From Hyphomicrobiales bacterium (lineage in GTDB: Bacteria > Pseudomonadota > Alphaproteobacteria > Rhizobiales > Beijerinckiaceae): a stretch of 50,602 bases of DNA. Where the stretch lies: positions 1 through 50,602 of the forward strand of contig SEEM01000023.1 in assembly GCA_004144595.1 (NCBI GenBank). Direction: 5' to 3'. Positions 24,165 through 32,497 of this stretch are shown in pieces (within the stretch, counting starts at the first letter, position 1; every line of letters begins with the position of its first letter). Under the pieces are notes generated by a model, which made no database searches, had not been told where the DNA came from, and worked only from the letters and a program-made list of their open reading frames with translations. A program made the translations under genes and the position numbers.

Positions 24165-24862
24165 TGCGAGAGAACTCCCTCTTGCCTGTGCGCACTTCCT
24201 TTCGTTTCAAAACAGCCATGACGCGCGAGTGATCAGCGCGTGCAGGGATCCCCTCCAATGGGTCGTTGTCGGCACCGCCAAAAATGACCTGATGGCAGCG
24301 CGCCGTCACCGAAGTGACGCCCGCCATTGCCGTGTTTCGAATGCCGTCACGATACGTTCACCTCCTGCGCGGAGCAGTAGCGGGGCAACGGTATCAGTCA
24401 CTCAAAGCGGCCTTGGGCCCAAATCCAGTTCAGTTCAGTCACGGCGCAGCAGCTTGCGAGATGCGCCCCAAAAAACTGATATATAAATTCTTACAGCCCA
24501 CCCTGGCAGCATAGCGCTTTTGAGAATGAAATTCTCATTTATTTTTGACTTAATGTACTAAAGCAGTTCTATCACCCGTTATAGCACGAAAATGTGATAT
24601 TCGGCGTCCAGCCAATGCCCCCTAAATTATGCATCCTCTCGGACAATAACCGTTTCCCTCGGCTTCCACATCGATGCCCGCAGATTACGGTTTCAAAAAT
24701 TGACTCAAGAAAAACTTCAAAATCGAAAATTATAGAATATTCCTACGCTGATTTATTTTCAAAGATCACTTTAGGGAGCCATCTTTGTCTACAAAATGAT
24801 ATATAAAACTTGTGTCCGGAAAGTTCCCGATTTTCTGCTAAGAATGTTTCTAGGAGGGCGCC
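24165..24862. other. 698-bp intergenic region, AT-rich in its right half
   Basis: No gene is supported here. Short open stretches lack ribosome-binding sites and family matches. The left part (to ~24480) has normal GC and contains the palindrome TTGGGCCCAA (24413-24422). The right part (~24500-24840) is strikingly AT-rich for this genome and holds an inverted repeat at 24521. It also has a TTGACT at 24700-24705 and a TATAGA at 24731-24736, whose 25-bp spacing is too wide for a standard promoter. It probably contains the divergent promoters of the kinase and Crp-type genes. Confidence 0.6.
24521..24537. promoter_or_regulatory. Perfect inverted repeat, possible operator or terminator
   Basis: TGAGAATGAAATTCTCA has 7-bp arms and a 3-bp centre and is followed by TTTATTTTT. 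The AT-rich arms and the position 326 bp before the Crp-type gene favour a regulator site, loosely similar in form to iron-box dyads. A T-rich tail also allows a weak intrinsic terminator reading rightward. Confidence 0.4.
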
Positions 24863-25570
24863 ATGCCCAATCTTGATACGAATAAGTTCGATTCAGCACT
24901 ATTTTTGGCACTAATCGGAAACGGGGGCGTCGAGCGGAATATTGCGGGCGGAACTATCGTTTATTCGCAAGGTGACCCGGCTAATTCTGTCTATTTCATA
25001 CGAAAAGGGACGGTCCGGATCGCCACGGTGTCCTCTCACGGCAAGGAAGCCGTCGTAGCGGTGCTCGGCCCTGGCGATTTCTTCGGCGAGGGCTGCCTGG
25101 CCGGGCAGGACGTCAGAATCGGAACCGCGATTGCGGTGGTCGACAGCGACATCATACAGGTCGCGATGTCCGCAATCTTGGGGGTTCTCAAGGAGAACCA
25201 CGCGGTGGCCGGCATTTTCACGACCCACTTGCTCGCCCGCAATGTCCGGATGGAATCGGACCTCATCGACCAGTTGTTCAACTCCAGCGAAAAACGACTG
25301 GCACGGCTGCTGCTTCTCCTCGCCAATTTCGGCAAGGAGGGAATGCCGCAGCCGATCGTTAGCGAGATCAGCCAGGAAACTCTGGCCGAGATGATCGGAA
25401 CGAGCCGTGCGCGGGTCGAGCGCTTCATGGGTAAGTTCAGGCGCCTGGGCTTCATTTCCGGCAGCGGGCCTATCGAGGTGCACAGCTCCCTCCTCAGCGT
25501 CGTGTTGCGGGACAATATGCACAGCATCGCGATCGCAGCCGAGGACGACGCGCAGTTATCGGAGCAATGA
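24863..25570 (+). CDS. Crp/Fnr-family transcriptional regulator
   Basis: This 235-residue protein has an N-terminal cyclic-nucleotide-binding-like beta-roll (GGTIVYSQGDPANSVYFIRKGTVRIATVSSHGKEAVVAVLGPGDFFGEGCLAG) and a C-terminal winged helix (EISQETLAEMIGTSRARVERFMGKFRRLGFI). The Cys pattern of oxygen-sensing FNR is absent, as only one Cys is seen in the roll. The ligand is unknown. AGGAGGG precedes the ATG. The gene overlaps the convergent glycosyltransferase gene by 15 bp and has a long AT-rich leader, which suggests complex regulation. This subtype is common in Rhizobiales, often with roles in stress response. Confidence 0.92.
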   Translation: MPNLDTNKFDSALFLALIGNGGVERNIAGGTIVYSQGDPANSVYFIRKGTVRIATVSSHGKEAVVAVLGPGDFFGEGCLAGQDVRIGTAIAVVDSDIIQVAMSAILGVLKENHAVAGIFTTHLLARNVRMESDLIDQLFNSSEKRLARLLLLLANFGKEGMPQPIVSEISQETLAEMIGTSRARVERFMGKFRRLGFISGSGPIEVHSSLLSVVLRDNMHSIAIAAEDDAQLSEQ

Positions 25571-26452
25571 ACCGCGCGCCGCCCCGATTGCGGAAGCGGC
25601 CGGAAGCCGCCGGGAAGCTAAGAGTTTGCAAACTCTCCTCCAGACGAAGGGCAGGAAGCTCTGCGCGGAATGGTCGATCGGCGTCGGCAGGACGAGGCCT
25701 GGGTCGACGAGCATGCTGGCGCCGGTCATCTCCGCAAGGCCGCGATTGAAGACCAGATGCTCGCAGATGCTGCGCCCGCGCCGAAGATAACTTCCCAGAC
25801 GATAGATATCGCCGCGATAAAGACACAGGCCGTTGAAGGTCGACCAGCACTCGATCTCACGATCCTCGGTCAAAGCCCGCTGGTGCGGATAAATCCGCGA
25901 ACGGAAAAAGCGATAGTAACTGAAGATGTTGCCCCGATTTCTAGCGAGATCGTCGAGTAGCGTCTCGAACGATCTGTGTTCGTCCTGGAAGGCCAGGAGG
26001 TCGTAGTAATGAGGCCGCGACGTCGCCGAGACCCCGAAGATATCGGTTCGGTCGAGCTTGGCGGCAGCCTCGATCAACGCTGCAGCCGAAGGAGGCCTGA
26101 CGAGAACGTTGTCGATATCGATGACGCAGACGATCCGTGGCTCCAGCCGCGATGCCTCGAGCTCCATCTTGAGCCGCTCGCGGCCGAGGGCCATCCGTTT
26201 GAGCCGGTCCGGTATCTCCGCCATGAAAGCCGTCGGCACGAGTATGATTTGCTCGGCCGCTTGGGCGCGCTCCAGCAACGCTCTCGTCCCGTCGCGCGAG
26301 CCGTTTTCGCCGACAAAGGCCGCGACGCTTGCCCCCTCGGAACGCAAGGCTCCGAGCAGATCAAGGAAGCACGGAACTGTCCGGGCGCAATCCTTGGCCA
26401 GGGACAGAAATACAAAATCGCACTTCTTTGGCGCCGCGATAAGCTCAGACAT
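25556..26452 (-). CDS. Putative glycosyltransferase with DxD motif
   Basis: This 298-residue protein starts FVFLSLAKDCARTVPCFLDLLGAL, continues AAFVGENGSRDGTRALLERA, and carries CVIDIDNVLV with DID at residues 112-114. This pattern fits GT-A glycosyltransferases of the capsule-mannosyltransferase-like group. A later YRGDIYRLGSYLRRG may line the acceptor side. No membrane span is obvious. It overlaps the methyltransferase gene by 8 bp and probably follows it on one transcript. The donor and acceptor sugars are not predictable. Confidence 0.7.
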   Translation of the reverse strand: MSELIAAPKKCDFVFLSLAKDCARTVPCFLDLLGALRSEGASVAAFVGENGSRDGTRALLERAQAAEQIILVPTAFMAEIPDRLKRMALGRERLKMELEASRLEPRIVCVIDIDNVLVRPPSAAALIEAAAKLDRTDIFGVSATSRPHYYDLLAFQDEHRSFETLLDDLARNRGNIFSYYRFFRSRIYPHQRALTEDREIECWSTFNGLCLYRGDIYRLGSYLRRGRSICEHLVFNRGLAEMTGASMLVDPGLVLPTPIDHSAQSFLPFVWRRVCKLLASRRLPAASAIGAARGSLLR

Positions 26453-27101
26453 CCGGGCTCCTGATCGCGATGAGTGATTTGGGAAGGAAAAGGACGTTCT
26501 CGGTCAGAATCCGCGCGTCCGGGAAGAGTTCGGCGAGCTGGGCGCGGTCCAGCATCGAGGTGCCCTCGACGATTTGCATGGCATGATCGATGGAGGTGGC
26601 CTTCGCGTAGAATCCGCGTGCCCTGCTCGACACCAAGCGCCGCTGCAGCGGCTGTGGCAGCCAGTGCATTACAGGGGCATTGCTGTGCGGGTCGAGAGGA
26701 AACCAGAAGTTCGGCGTCTGGACGTAATAACGCGGTGCCAGCCGCCTGATCTCGGCCGCGACGCGCTTCATGTCATCCCAGCGCCCGACGTGCTCGATCA
26801 GCGAGTTGGAGTGGACGAAATCAAAGCTTAGATTATCAAACTGCGCCACGTCGCGGGCATCGCCCTGCACGAAGTGAAATCGCCGATCCGGCGGATCAGC
26901 CTTTTCCTCGATGTTCAGGATGCATATCTCGACGCCCGACGCCGGAATATCGAACCGCCAGTAGTCGGCATCCCCTCCGAGATCGAGAATCCGGCACGAT
27001 CCACGCTCCCTGATCAGCGCCTCGATGATGGGCTGGACATGGGTCTTGAAGCGTTCTTCCCGAAAGCGCGAGCGGCGGAACGATCGCGGGATCATGTTCA
27101 T
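26445..27101 (-). CDS. SAM-dependent methyltransferase
   Basis: This 218-residue protein has a class I methyltransferase core: motif I CRILDLGGDADYWRF, an acidic strand end in CILNIEEKAD, then FVQGDARDVAQFDNLSFDFVHSNSLIEHVGRW, typical of Methyltransf_11 proteins. The C-terminal half (RYYVQTPNFWFPLDPHSNAP, RAQLAELFPDARIL) resembles methyltransferases of polysaccharide clusters. It likely O-methylates a sugar or modifies a lipid carrier-linked unit. The next gene downstream overlaps by 8 bp. Upstream is a 135-bp gap to the ligase/beta-helix gene. Confidence 0.83.
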   Translation of the reverse strand: MNMIPRSFRRSRFREERFKTHVQPIIEALIRERGSCRILDLGGDADYWRFDIPASGVEICILNIEEKADPPDRRFHFVQGDARDVAQFDNLSFDFVHSNSLIEHVGRWDDMKRVAAEIRRLAPRYYVQTPNFWFPLDPHSNAPVMHWLPQPLQRRLVSSRARGFYAKATSIDHAMQIVEGTSMLDRAQLAELFPDARILTENVLFLPKSLIAIRSPDV

Positions 27102-27236
27102 GGAATCCTGGCCTCGCGATGGTCGATATTCGAAGGCTGAATTCTATCTGGATCCAGGCCTCCCGGCCGCCGCCCCAACGGTTAGATGATGCGAGCGTCG
27201 GGACTACCGCCGATGGATGACGGCGCGCGGCCGCGA

Positions 27237-30101
27237 TCATTTCGGCCTAAGAATCTGCCCGTTCGCCTCCTGGCCGAGATTGCGGAATCTCTCGTAGGAG
27301 ATGGCTTCGTGCCCCCAGACGAAAGCGGCGGAGCCCACCGCCTGACGCAGAACATAGGTGTTGCGATCGAAGCGGTTGCCGCCGGTTTCGATGATCCCGA
27401 AATTCGGATTCAACCTCGCAACGTCGCTTGCGCCCCCCGAAATGCCGGCCCGGCCATCGTAGATGATCTCGTTGTCGTGCACGACGTTGCGCGCCGTTCT
27501 GTAGAGGACTTTCGCGGCTCCCGCCTTTGCGGCAGGCTGTGCGCTCCGCTCGCGGGCCTGATCGACGAGCACGATCCCCGTCCCTCCTTCCCCCACGGTG
27601 ACGGAGTTGCCGTAGACCTCGACGCCCTCCGATGCGGCGATCTGGATGCCGGCCCCCCAGATCCAGGCGCTGCCCTGCTGGCCGCCATGCCCCGTGCCGT
27701 TGAAGCGAACGATGTTGTTGCGGATCACGGCGTCGAAACTGATCTCGTAGAAAATGCCGGCATCGGCGTTGCGCTCGACCCGGTTGTTCTCGATGAGGAC
27801 GTTGCGGCAATCGACGTCGCACCACAGGCCGGAACCGAAATTGTCGTGCACATGGTTGCGGCGCAACGTCAGCCGCTCGACCGCGCCCGCCTTGACCCCG
27901 CCGGCCTCCCAGGCAGCGTCGAAGCCGAAGATGTTGTTCTCGTAAATCTCGTTGTCCTCGATCAGGACGTCGGCACCGTTGGGCGAGATGCCGAGCTGTC
28001 CGTTATGATGGACCTTGTTGCCGCGAACGACGCTCCGGTCGCCCGTCGCGATTCCCGATCCGCTGTTGAGGCGAACCTCGTTGCCCTCGACGAGCCAATC
28101 GGTCGCCCGGGAATTTTCATCGCCGAAGATCGCGCCCTGCTGGGCCGGCGTCGCATACTTCTCCACGATCAGGCCTTTGACGGTGACGTTGCGCGCGCCG
28201 TCATTGCGAAAGGCGTAGGGCTGGCGCGTATGCTCCAGCCTGCGGCCGCCGGGATCCTCGGCGAGATAAAAGCGGCCCACCGAAGCATCGTGGAAGATCG
28301 CGCCCGGCCGCAGATCGGCGAGGGCGGCGACGGGTTCCAGCGACTGGTCATCGAGGAAGAAGCGCTCGGGGTCGTTGCAGCGGGGGCGCGTTTTCAGGCA
28401 GGTGCCGAACGAACGAAGGCCCAGCTTCGTAGCGTGGCCGACCCAGAAGCGCCCCTCCTGCCTGATTTCGGTGATCAGCTCGGCACCGTTCAGCACGGCG
28501 CCAGGTGCGCCGATGAAGGTCTGCCCGTCCTTGGGAGCGACGAGCTGCGCTCGGTGTAGCCCCGCCGCGATGCAGAACGTCGCTCCCTGCGGAGCCTTGG
28601 CAACGAGCGCCTGGATCAATGCGCCGACCGGAACCGGAATCGACGAAGCCGGACAGGCCGCGCCTTCAGCGGCTTCGGAAGGACGGCCGCTCAGGCAAGC
28701 CGCCGCGAGCAACATGGCTGCACCGCCGATGCGAACGCCGACGCGGCGCGTCGACCGGGAGGCTGAGGGTATGTCGACAAGATGCAGGCACCGATAGATC
28801 ATCAGCGAGCCCAGGCCGATGCCGAAGAGAATCCAGAAGGGAATGCCGAGCATCGGCCCTTCGAGAGCGACGTCGAAGGAAGCGTCGATGATGATCGCCG
28901 CGAGATAGCAGACGAGGAAGACGAAATAGCGCGACCAGTCACGGTCTCCACGCAGCCAGGCCATGCGGGCGGCCCGCAGCAGCGCCGCCATCCAGGTGGT
29001 GAAGGTCAGCAGCCACAGCGCCAGGCCCGGCACCCCGCCTCTCGCGAGATAGGTCATGTGAACGCTGTGCGGGCTGCGCAATGTCGGGCCGCCGCGTTCG
29101 AGGCCCACGACGAAGCCATCAGCTTCCGCCAGGTTCACGCCGAAGCCCTTGCCCGTCCAGAAATAGGGGCCGTGGAGGGTGTAGTTGCGGATCGCTTCCC
29201 ACCAGCGCAGCCGCCATTGCTTGGTGCCGTCGAGATTGTTGGCATCACTTGGCACGGCGATGCTGGCGATATTATCGATGACAGCGCGGGCGCTGATCGG
29301 CCTCTCGCCCCTGGGGAGATCGATCTCGATATCGGCGGCATAGGCCGCGGACATGATCAGGGCGACGAGACCACCGATCGCGGCGAAGCGGCGCAACTGC
29401 CCCGTGAGCACCATCGCGAGCGCCAGGGGGAGCATCAAGGCCAGCATGCCGCCGCGACTCTGGCTGGCGATGAGCAAGGCGGCCCCGACGCAAATCACAA
29501 GCCAGACGCGCCCCACCCTGCAGAGCCCGACGAGGACCAGCACGAGCGCGCCGCACAGATGGGCGGCAAGCTCTCCGGAGCGGACCGAGATGACCTCGAC
29601 ATCCTGCCCAGGGAGCTTTGGGATCGCGGTGCCGGCGAACCGCGCGACCAGATAGGCGGCAATCGCGATCGGGATGAGCACGCGGGCATGAATCCTGAAA
29701 TAGCCGACGATCCGGGCGAGCCTCGCCGGATGCTCGACCAGCAACGCAGCCACGATGAAGGCAAAGCCGCCATAGAGCGCGACCGCCCCGTCACGCAGGG
29801 CATCGACCTTGTAGGTGCCAATGCCCTGCAGCGTCCGCAGCAGGACCCAGCCCATGAGCAGGGCTGCGCTGATGGCAGGCAGGGTGGTCAGCAGTGTCGT
29901 TGCACAGCCCGAGGCGAGCAGAGCCAGGATGCCGAGGCAAAGCAGCATCTCACCGATGAAGAGGGGCGGCACTCCGAGATAGGCGAAGCTCTTTCCGAAC
30001 AGGACATAGCCGGCGAAGCCGAGCGCGAGGAGAGGCATGTATCGGTCGGTTGCTCGCCCGTCGGGCACGCCCAGCGCCTGCACTGATGACATCTCGGCCA
30101 C
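27237..30101 (-). CDS. O-antigen ligase/polymerase fused to a secreted-type parallel beta-helix domain
   Basis: This is one 954-residue reading frame. Residues ~20-440 are a polytopic membrane protein with many hydrophobic segments and the Wzy_C/WaaL-type region ASQSRGGMLALMLPLALA followed by a large periplasmic loop (WWEAIRNYTLHGPYFWTGKG, RSPHSVHMTYLARGG). Residues ~455-480 look like a retained signal peptide (VGVRIGGAAMLLAAACLSG then SEAAEGA). Residues ~480-954 form a NosD-like right-handed beta-helix with Asn-rich turns (VEGNEVRLNSGSGIATG, VRGNKVHHNGQLGI, IEDNEIYENNIFG, LRRNHVHDNFGSG, IENNRVERNADAG, IRNNIVRFNG). The beta-helix would face the periplasm and could act as a lyase, epimerase or binding module on the polymer. 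The start is GTG at 30101 or ATG at 30092. No frameshift or stop separates the halves. Confidence 0.85.
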   Translation of the reverse strand: MAEMSSVQALGVPDGRATDRYMPLLALGFAGYVLFGKSFAYLGVPPLFIGEMLLCLGILALLASGCATTLLTTLPAISAALLMGWVLLRTLQGIGTYKVDALRDGAVALYGGFAFIVAALLVEHPARLARIVGYFRIHARVLIPIAIAAYLVARFAGTAIPKLPGQDVEVISVRSGELAAHLCGALVLVLVGLCRVGRVWLVICVGAALLIASQSRGGMLALMLPLALAMVLTGQLRRFAAIGGLVALIMSAAYAADIEIDLPRGERPISARAVIDNIASIAVPSDANNLDGTKQWRLRWWEAIRNYTLHGPYFWTGKGFGVNLAEADGFVVGLERGGPTLRSPHSVHMTYLARGGVPGLALWLLTFTTWMAALLRAARMAWLRGDRDWSRYFVFLVCYLAAIIIDASFDVALEGPMLGIPFWILFGIGLGSLMIYRCLHLVDIPSASRSTRRVGVRIGGAAMLLAAACLSGRPSEAAEGAACPASSIPVPVGALIQALVAKAPQGATFCIAAGLHRAQLVAPKDGQTFIGAPGAVLNGAELITEIRQEGRFWVGHATKLGLRSFGTCLKTRPRCNDPERFFLDDQSLEPVAALADLRPGAIFHDASVGRFYLAEDPGGRRLEHTRQPYAFRNDGARNVTVKGLIVEKYATPAQQGAIFGDENSRATDWLVEGNEVRLNSGSGIATGDRSVVRGNKVHHNGQLGISPNGADVLIEDNEIYENNIFGFDAAWEAGGVKAGAVERLTLRRNHVHDNFGSGLWCDVDCRNVLIENNRVERNADAGIFYEISFDAVIRNNIVRFNGTGHGGQQGSAWIWGAGIQIAASEGVEVYGNSVTVGEGGTGIVLVDQARERSAQPAAKAGAAKVLYRTARNVVHDNEIIYDGRAGISGGASDVARLNPNFGIIETGGNRFDRNTYVLRQAVGSAAFVWGHEAISYERFRNLGQEANGQILRPK

Positions 30102-30389
30102 GATCCAACCCCGTCATGCGCCCGCGGCTGCGGTTACGACCGACGAGACTAGCGCCGTGGCGGAGTGAAGCGGGGTGGGCTTTGGAGGTAACCACGTCCG
30201 CGGCTGCCATGCTCATCCACCTTGCGGGTAGTCCCGATGCCCAGCGCAGACGTCGCGATGGCGACGGTAGACTTCCCGCAACGAGGAACGGCAGAGCTGC
30301 CGCCTGCAGCTTTCGGGGGAGAGCCAGATGAAACGCGATGCGGGAGGCGGTTCGGCGAGACACCGGTATCTTTTCCGATCCCCGACAAG

Positions 30390-31742
30390 ATGACGACGGC
30401 CGCCGATCGAGGAATGGCAGGCGGCCGGCCTCCGCGCGGCATCAAGGAACGCCTGCGCCCCGCCATCGGCCCGGCGCTCTCCTTCAGCGACCAGGCTTTT
30501 TGCAGCATCTGCAATTTCCTGACGACCGTCGTGCTGGCGCGTGCGCTCGGCCTCGAGGCCTTCGGCCTCTACACGATGGTCTGGCTCGCGATCTATCTCG
30601 CCATGAACCTCCAGCTCGGCTTGATCGTCAGCCCGATGATGAGCATCGGTTCGAAGGAGGACGGAGCGGAGGCGGATGCCTATTACACCGTGGTCTTCAT
30701 CCATCAGGCCGCCTATGTCGGGGCGGCGGCGATCGCGATCTTCTCCATCCTGAAGTTTGCCGCAGCCGGGACGGCGCTCGATGGTGTGGCCCTGCCGGGC
30801 GCGGCCTCCGCCGCAGCCTATCTGACCCAGGATTTCCTGCGACGATATCTCTTTGCGCGTCGACGTCCGGCGGCGGCTCTGCTGATCGACATCGTGAATC
30901 AGGGGCTCAAGCTCGGCGTGCTCGCAGCGCTCTGGCATGTCGGCTCGATCAGCGTCGCCCATGCTTTGTGGGCCGTCGCAGCGGCAGCCGCCGTTTCGGC
31001 GGGCTTCGGCTTGTTCATGTCAGGGCCCTTCCTCTGGAAACGGAAGGTCTTCGCGGATGTGACACGTCGGCAATGGCACTCCGCGCGCTGGCTCGTCCTC
31101 ACCGGCTCCGTCCAGTGGGCGCTTTCCTATAGCGGCCTTCTGGTGACCGCAGGCCTCTTCGGCCCCCGGATTCTCGGCGCCTTGCGGGCCGCCCAGAGCC
31201 TTCTCGCCGTCATGAATGTCGTGCGCGAGGCGCTGGAGAACGTCGTTCCGCCGCTCGCCGGCGATGCCTTTGCGAAGGCGGGGCTGGCGGGCCTCCGGCA
31301 GACGCTGGCGCGTGCGACCGGGTTCGCCTTGCTGATCGGCATCTCCGCGGTGCTGGGCCTCTCGCTGTTCGGCCCATGGCTGCTGCATCGGATCTATGGC
31401 GGCGAGATTCTCGAATTCGACTGGTTGATCGGCTGGTATTCCCTCATCGTTCCGCTGACGCTGGTGAATGTGGTGTTGGGCTGTGCGTTCCGGGCGCTGG
31501 AACGAACGCGCCCACTTTTTCTCGCCACACTCGCGGCTGCCTGCTTCAACCTGCTCGCGGTCTATCCGGCCGCGCTGGTGTTTGGTGTGGCGGGGCTGAT
31601 CGCGGTCACGATCCTGTCGGAACTGACCACGCTTATCGTCCTGGCGGTCCTTGTCGCGCGGACGTCCGGCCTGATGAGCAGCGGCTCGCGCCAACGCAGC
31701 CCCGTGGCCGGCGGCGAACCAGCGGGCCTGCGCTCCCCATGA
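30390..31742 (+). CDS. Wzx-type polysaccharide/lipid-linked oligosaccharide flippase
   Basis: This protein of about 450 residues has a multi-span MATE/MOP-flippase profile: LSFSDQAFCSICNFLTTVVLARALGLEAFGLYTMVWLAIYLAMN near the N-terminus, VALPGAASAAAYLTQDFLRRYLFARRRP, and repeated hydrophobic helices to the C-terminus. It should move a lipid-linked glycan, or another amphipathic product, to the periplasmic face. The start is uncertain: the frame is open from 30222, ATG 30390 and ATG 30414 are candidates, and none has a strong ribosome-binding site. The stop overlaps the start of the phosphopantetheinyl transferase gene, so flippase and NRPS-activating enzyme are co-expressed. Confidence 0.84.
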   Translation: MTTAADRGMAGGRPPRGIKERLRPAIGPALSFSDQAFCSICNFLTTVVLARALGLEAFGLYTMVWLAIYLAMNLQLGLIVSPMMSIGSKEDGAEADAYYTVVFIHQAAYVGAAAIAIFSILKFAAAGTALDGVALPGAASAAAYLTQDFLRRYLFARRRPAAALLIDIVNQGLKLGVLAALWHVGSISVAHALWAVAAAAAVSAGFGLFMSGPFLWKRKVFADVTRRQWHSARWLVLTGSVQWALSYSGLLVTAGLFGPRILGALRAAQSLLAVMNVVREALENVVPPLAGDAFAKAGLAGLRQTLARATGFALLIGISAVLGLSLFGPWLLHRIYGGEILEFDWLIGWYSLIVPLTLVNVVLGCAFRALERTRPLFLATLAAACFNLLAVYPAALVFGVAGLIAVTILSELTTLIVLAVLVARTSGLMSSGSRQRSPVAGGEPAGLRSP

Positions 31743-32497
31743 TGCCGCTCCCGCGGTCGGAAGTGCATCTGTGGTGCTCCCGCACCGATCTCGGCGATAT
31801 CGAGGCGGCCGAACGGCGCTCGGTCTTGTCCGCCTCGGAACGGGTCCGCGCCGATCGTTACCGCGTCGCAGAGGCCGGTATCGCCTTTGTCGCCGCGCGA
31901 AGCTGGCTGCGCCGCGTTCTGGCCGCCTATACGCTCATCCCGCCGGCGCGCCTCCGCTTCGAGGAGACGCCGTCCGGCAAGCCGTTTCTCGCCGATCAGA
32001 ACACCGATCGGCCCGTCGCCTTTAATCTCAGCCATTCCGGCGATCTGGCCATCGTCGCGGTGACGGCCGGAATGACGGTCGGCATCGATATCGAACGCAT
32101 CCGCCCCGTGGCCCCCGATGCCGCGGCAGATTGTCTGACGACCGGCGAGGCCACGGCACTTGCGGCTCTGGCGCCCGCGCTTCGGGAAGAGGCCTTCATC
32201 CGGTGCTGGACGCGCAAGGAAGCCTATCTGAAGGCGACCGGCGCGGGGCTGAATACGTCGCCGTCAAGCTTCGCGGTGTCCCTCGATCCGTTCGCGGCGC
32301 GGATGCTGGTCGTCGGATCCGATGCCGAAGAGGCCGCGCATTGGCAGCTCGCCGATCTGCGGCCTGCGCCGGGCTATTGCGGCGCTCTGGCGGCACGGCA
32401 GCATGGCTGGTCGGCCGTCTGGATGGCTCGGCCCATATCCGCGCCGGCCGCTGAACCTGCGATCGCTATCGCGGCGTTGCCTGCACGGCCTCGATGA
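31739..32497 (+). CDS. 4'-phosphopantetheinyl transferase (Sfp type)
   Basis: This 252-residue enzyme transfers the phosphopantetheine arm of CoA to the Ser of carrier domains. The pseudo-dimeric Sfp pattern is present: RLRFEETPSGKPFL, FNLSHSGDLAIVAV, the Mg-binding VGIDIERIRP (GIDIE at 115-119) and CWTRKEAYLKATGAG (157-170). It would activate the three carrier domains of the neighbouring NRPS-PKS. The start codon overlaps the flippase stop (ATGATG), and the 3' end overlaps the convergent C-TE gene by 32 bp. The last ~20 residues are Ala/Pro-rich. Confidence 0.93.
   Translation: MMPLPRSEVHLWCSRTDLGDIEAAERRSVLSASERVRADRYRVAEAGIAFVAARSWLRRVLAAYTLIPPARLRFEETPSGKPFLADQNTDRPVAFNLSHSGDLAIVAVTAGMTVGIDIERIRPVAPDAAADCLTTGEATALAALAPALREEAFIRCWTRKEAYLKATGAGLNTSPSSFAVSLDPFAARMLVVGSDAEEAAHWQLADLRPAPGYCGALAARQHGWSAVWMARPISAPAAEPAIAIAALPARPR

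Noticed and set aside
24139..24327. A 62-codon reverse frame just upstream of the histidine kinase
   Set aside because: No ribosome-binding site, no recognisable motif, overlaps the kinase start.
24700..24736. TTGACT and TATAGA as a promoter for the Crp-type gene
   Set aside because: The 25-bp spacing is too wide for a sigma70-type promoter.
24594..24806. A 70-codon forward frame in the AT-rich gap
   Set aside because: AT-rich sequence opens frames by chance less often blocked by GC bias here; no ribosome-binding site and atypical codon use.
28782..30086. A 434-codon forward frame opposite the Wzy/beta-helix gene
   Set aside because: Low-complexity Asp/Glu/Arg/His-rich translation with no family signature; the opposite strand has membrane segments and Wzy motifs.
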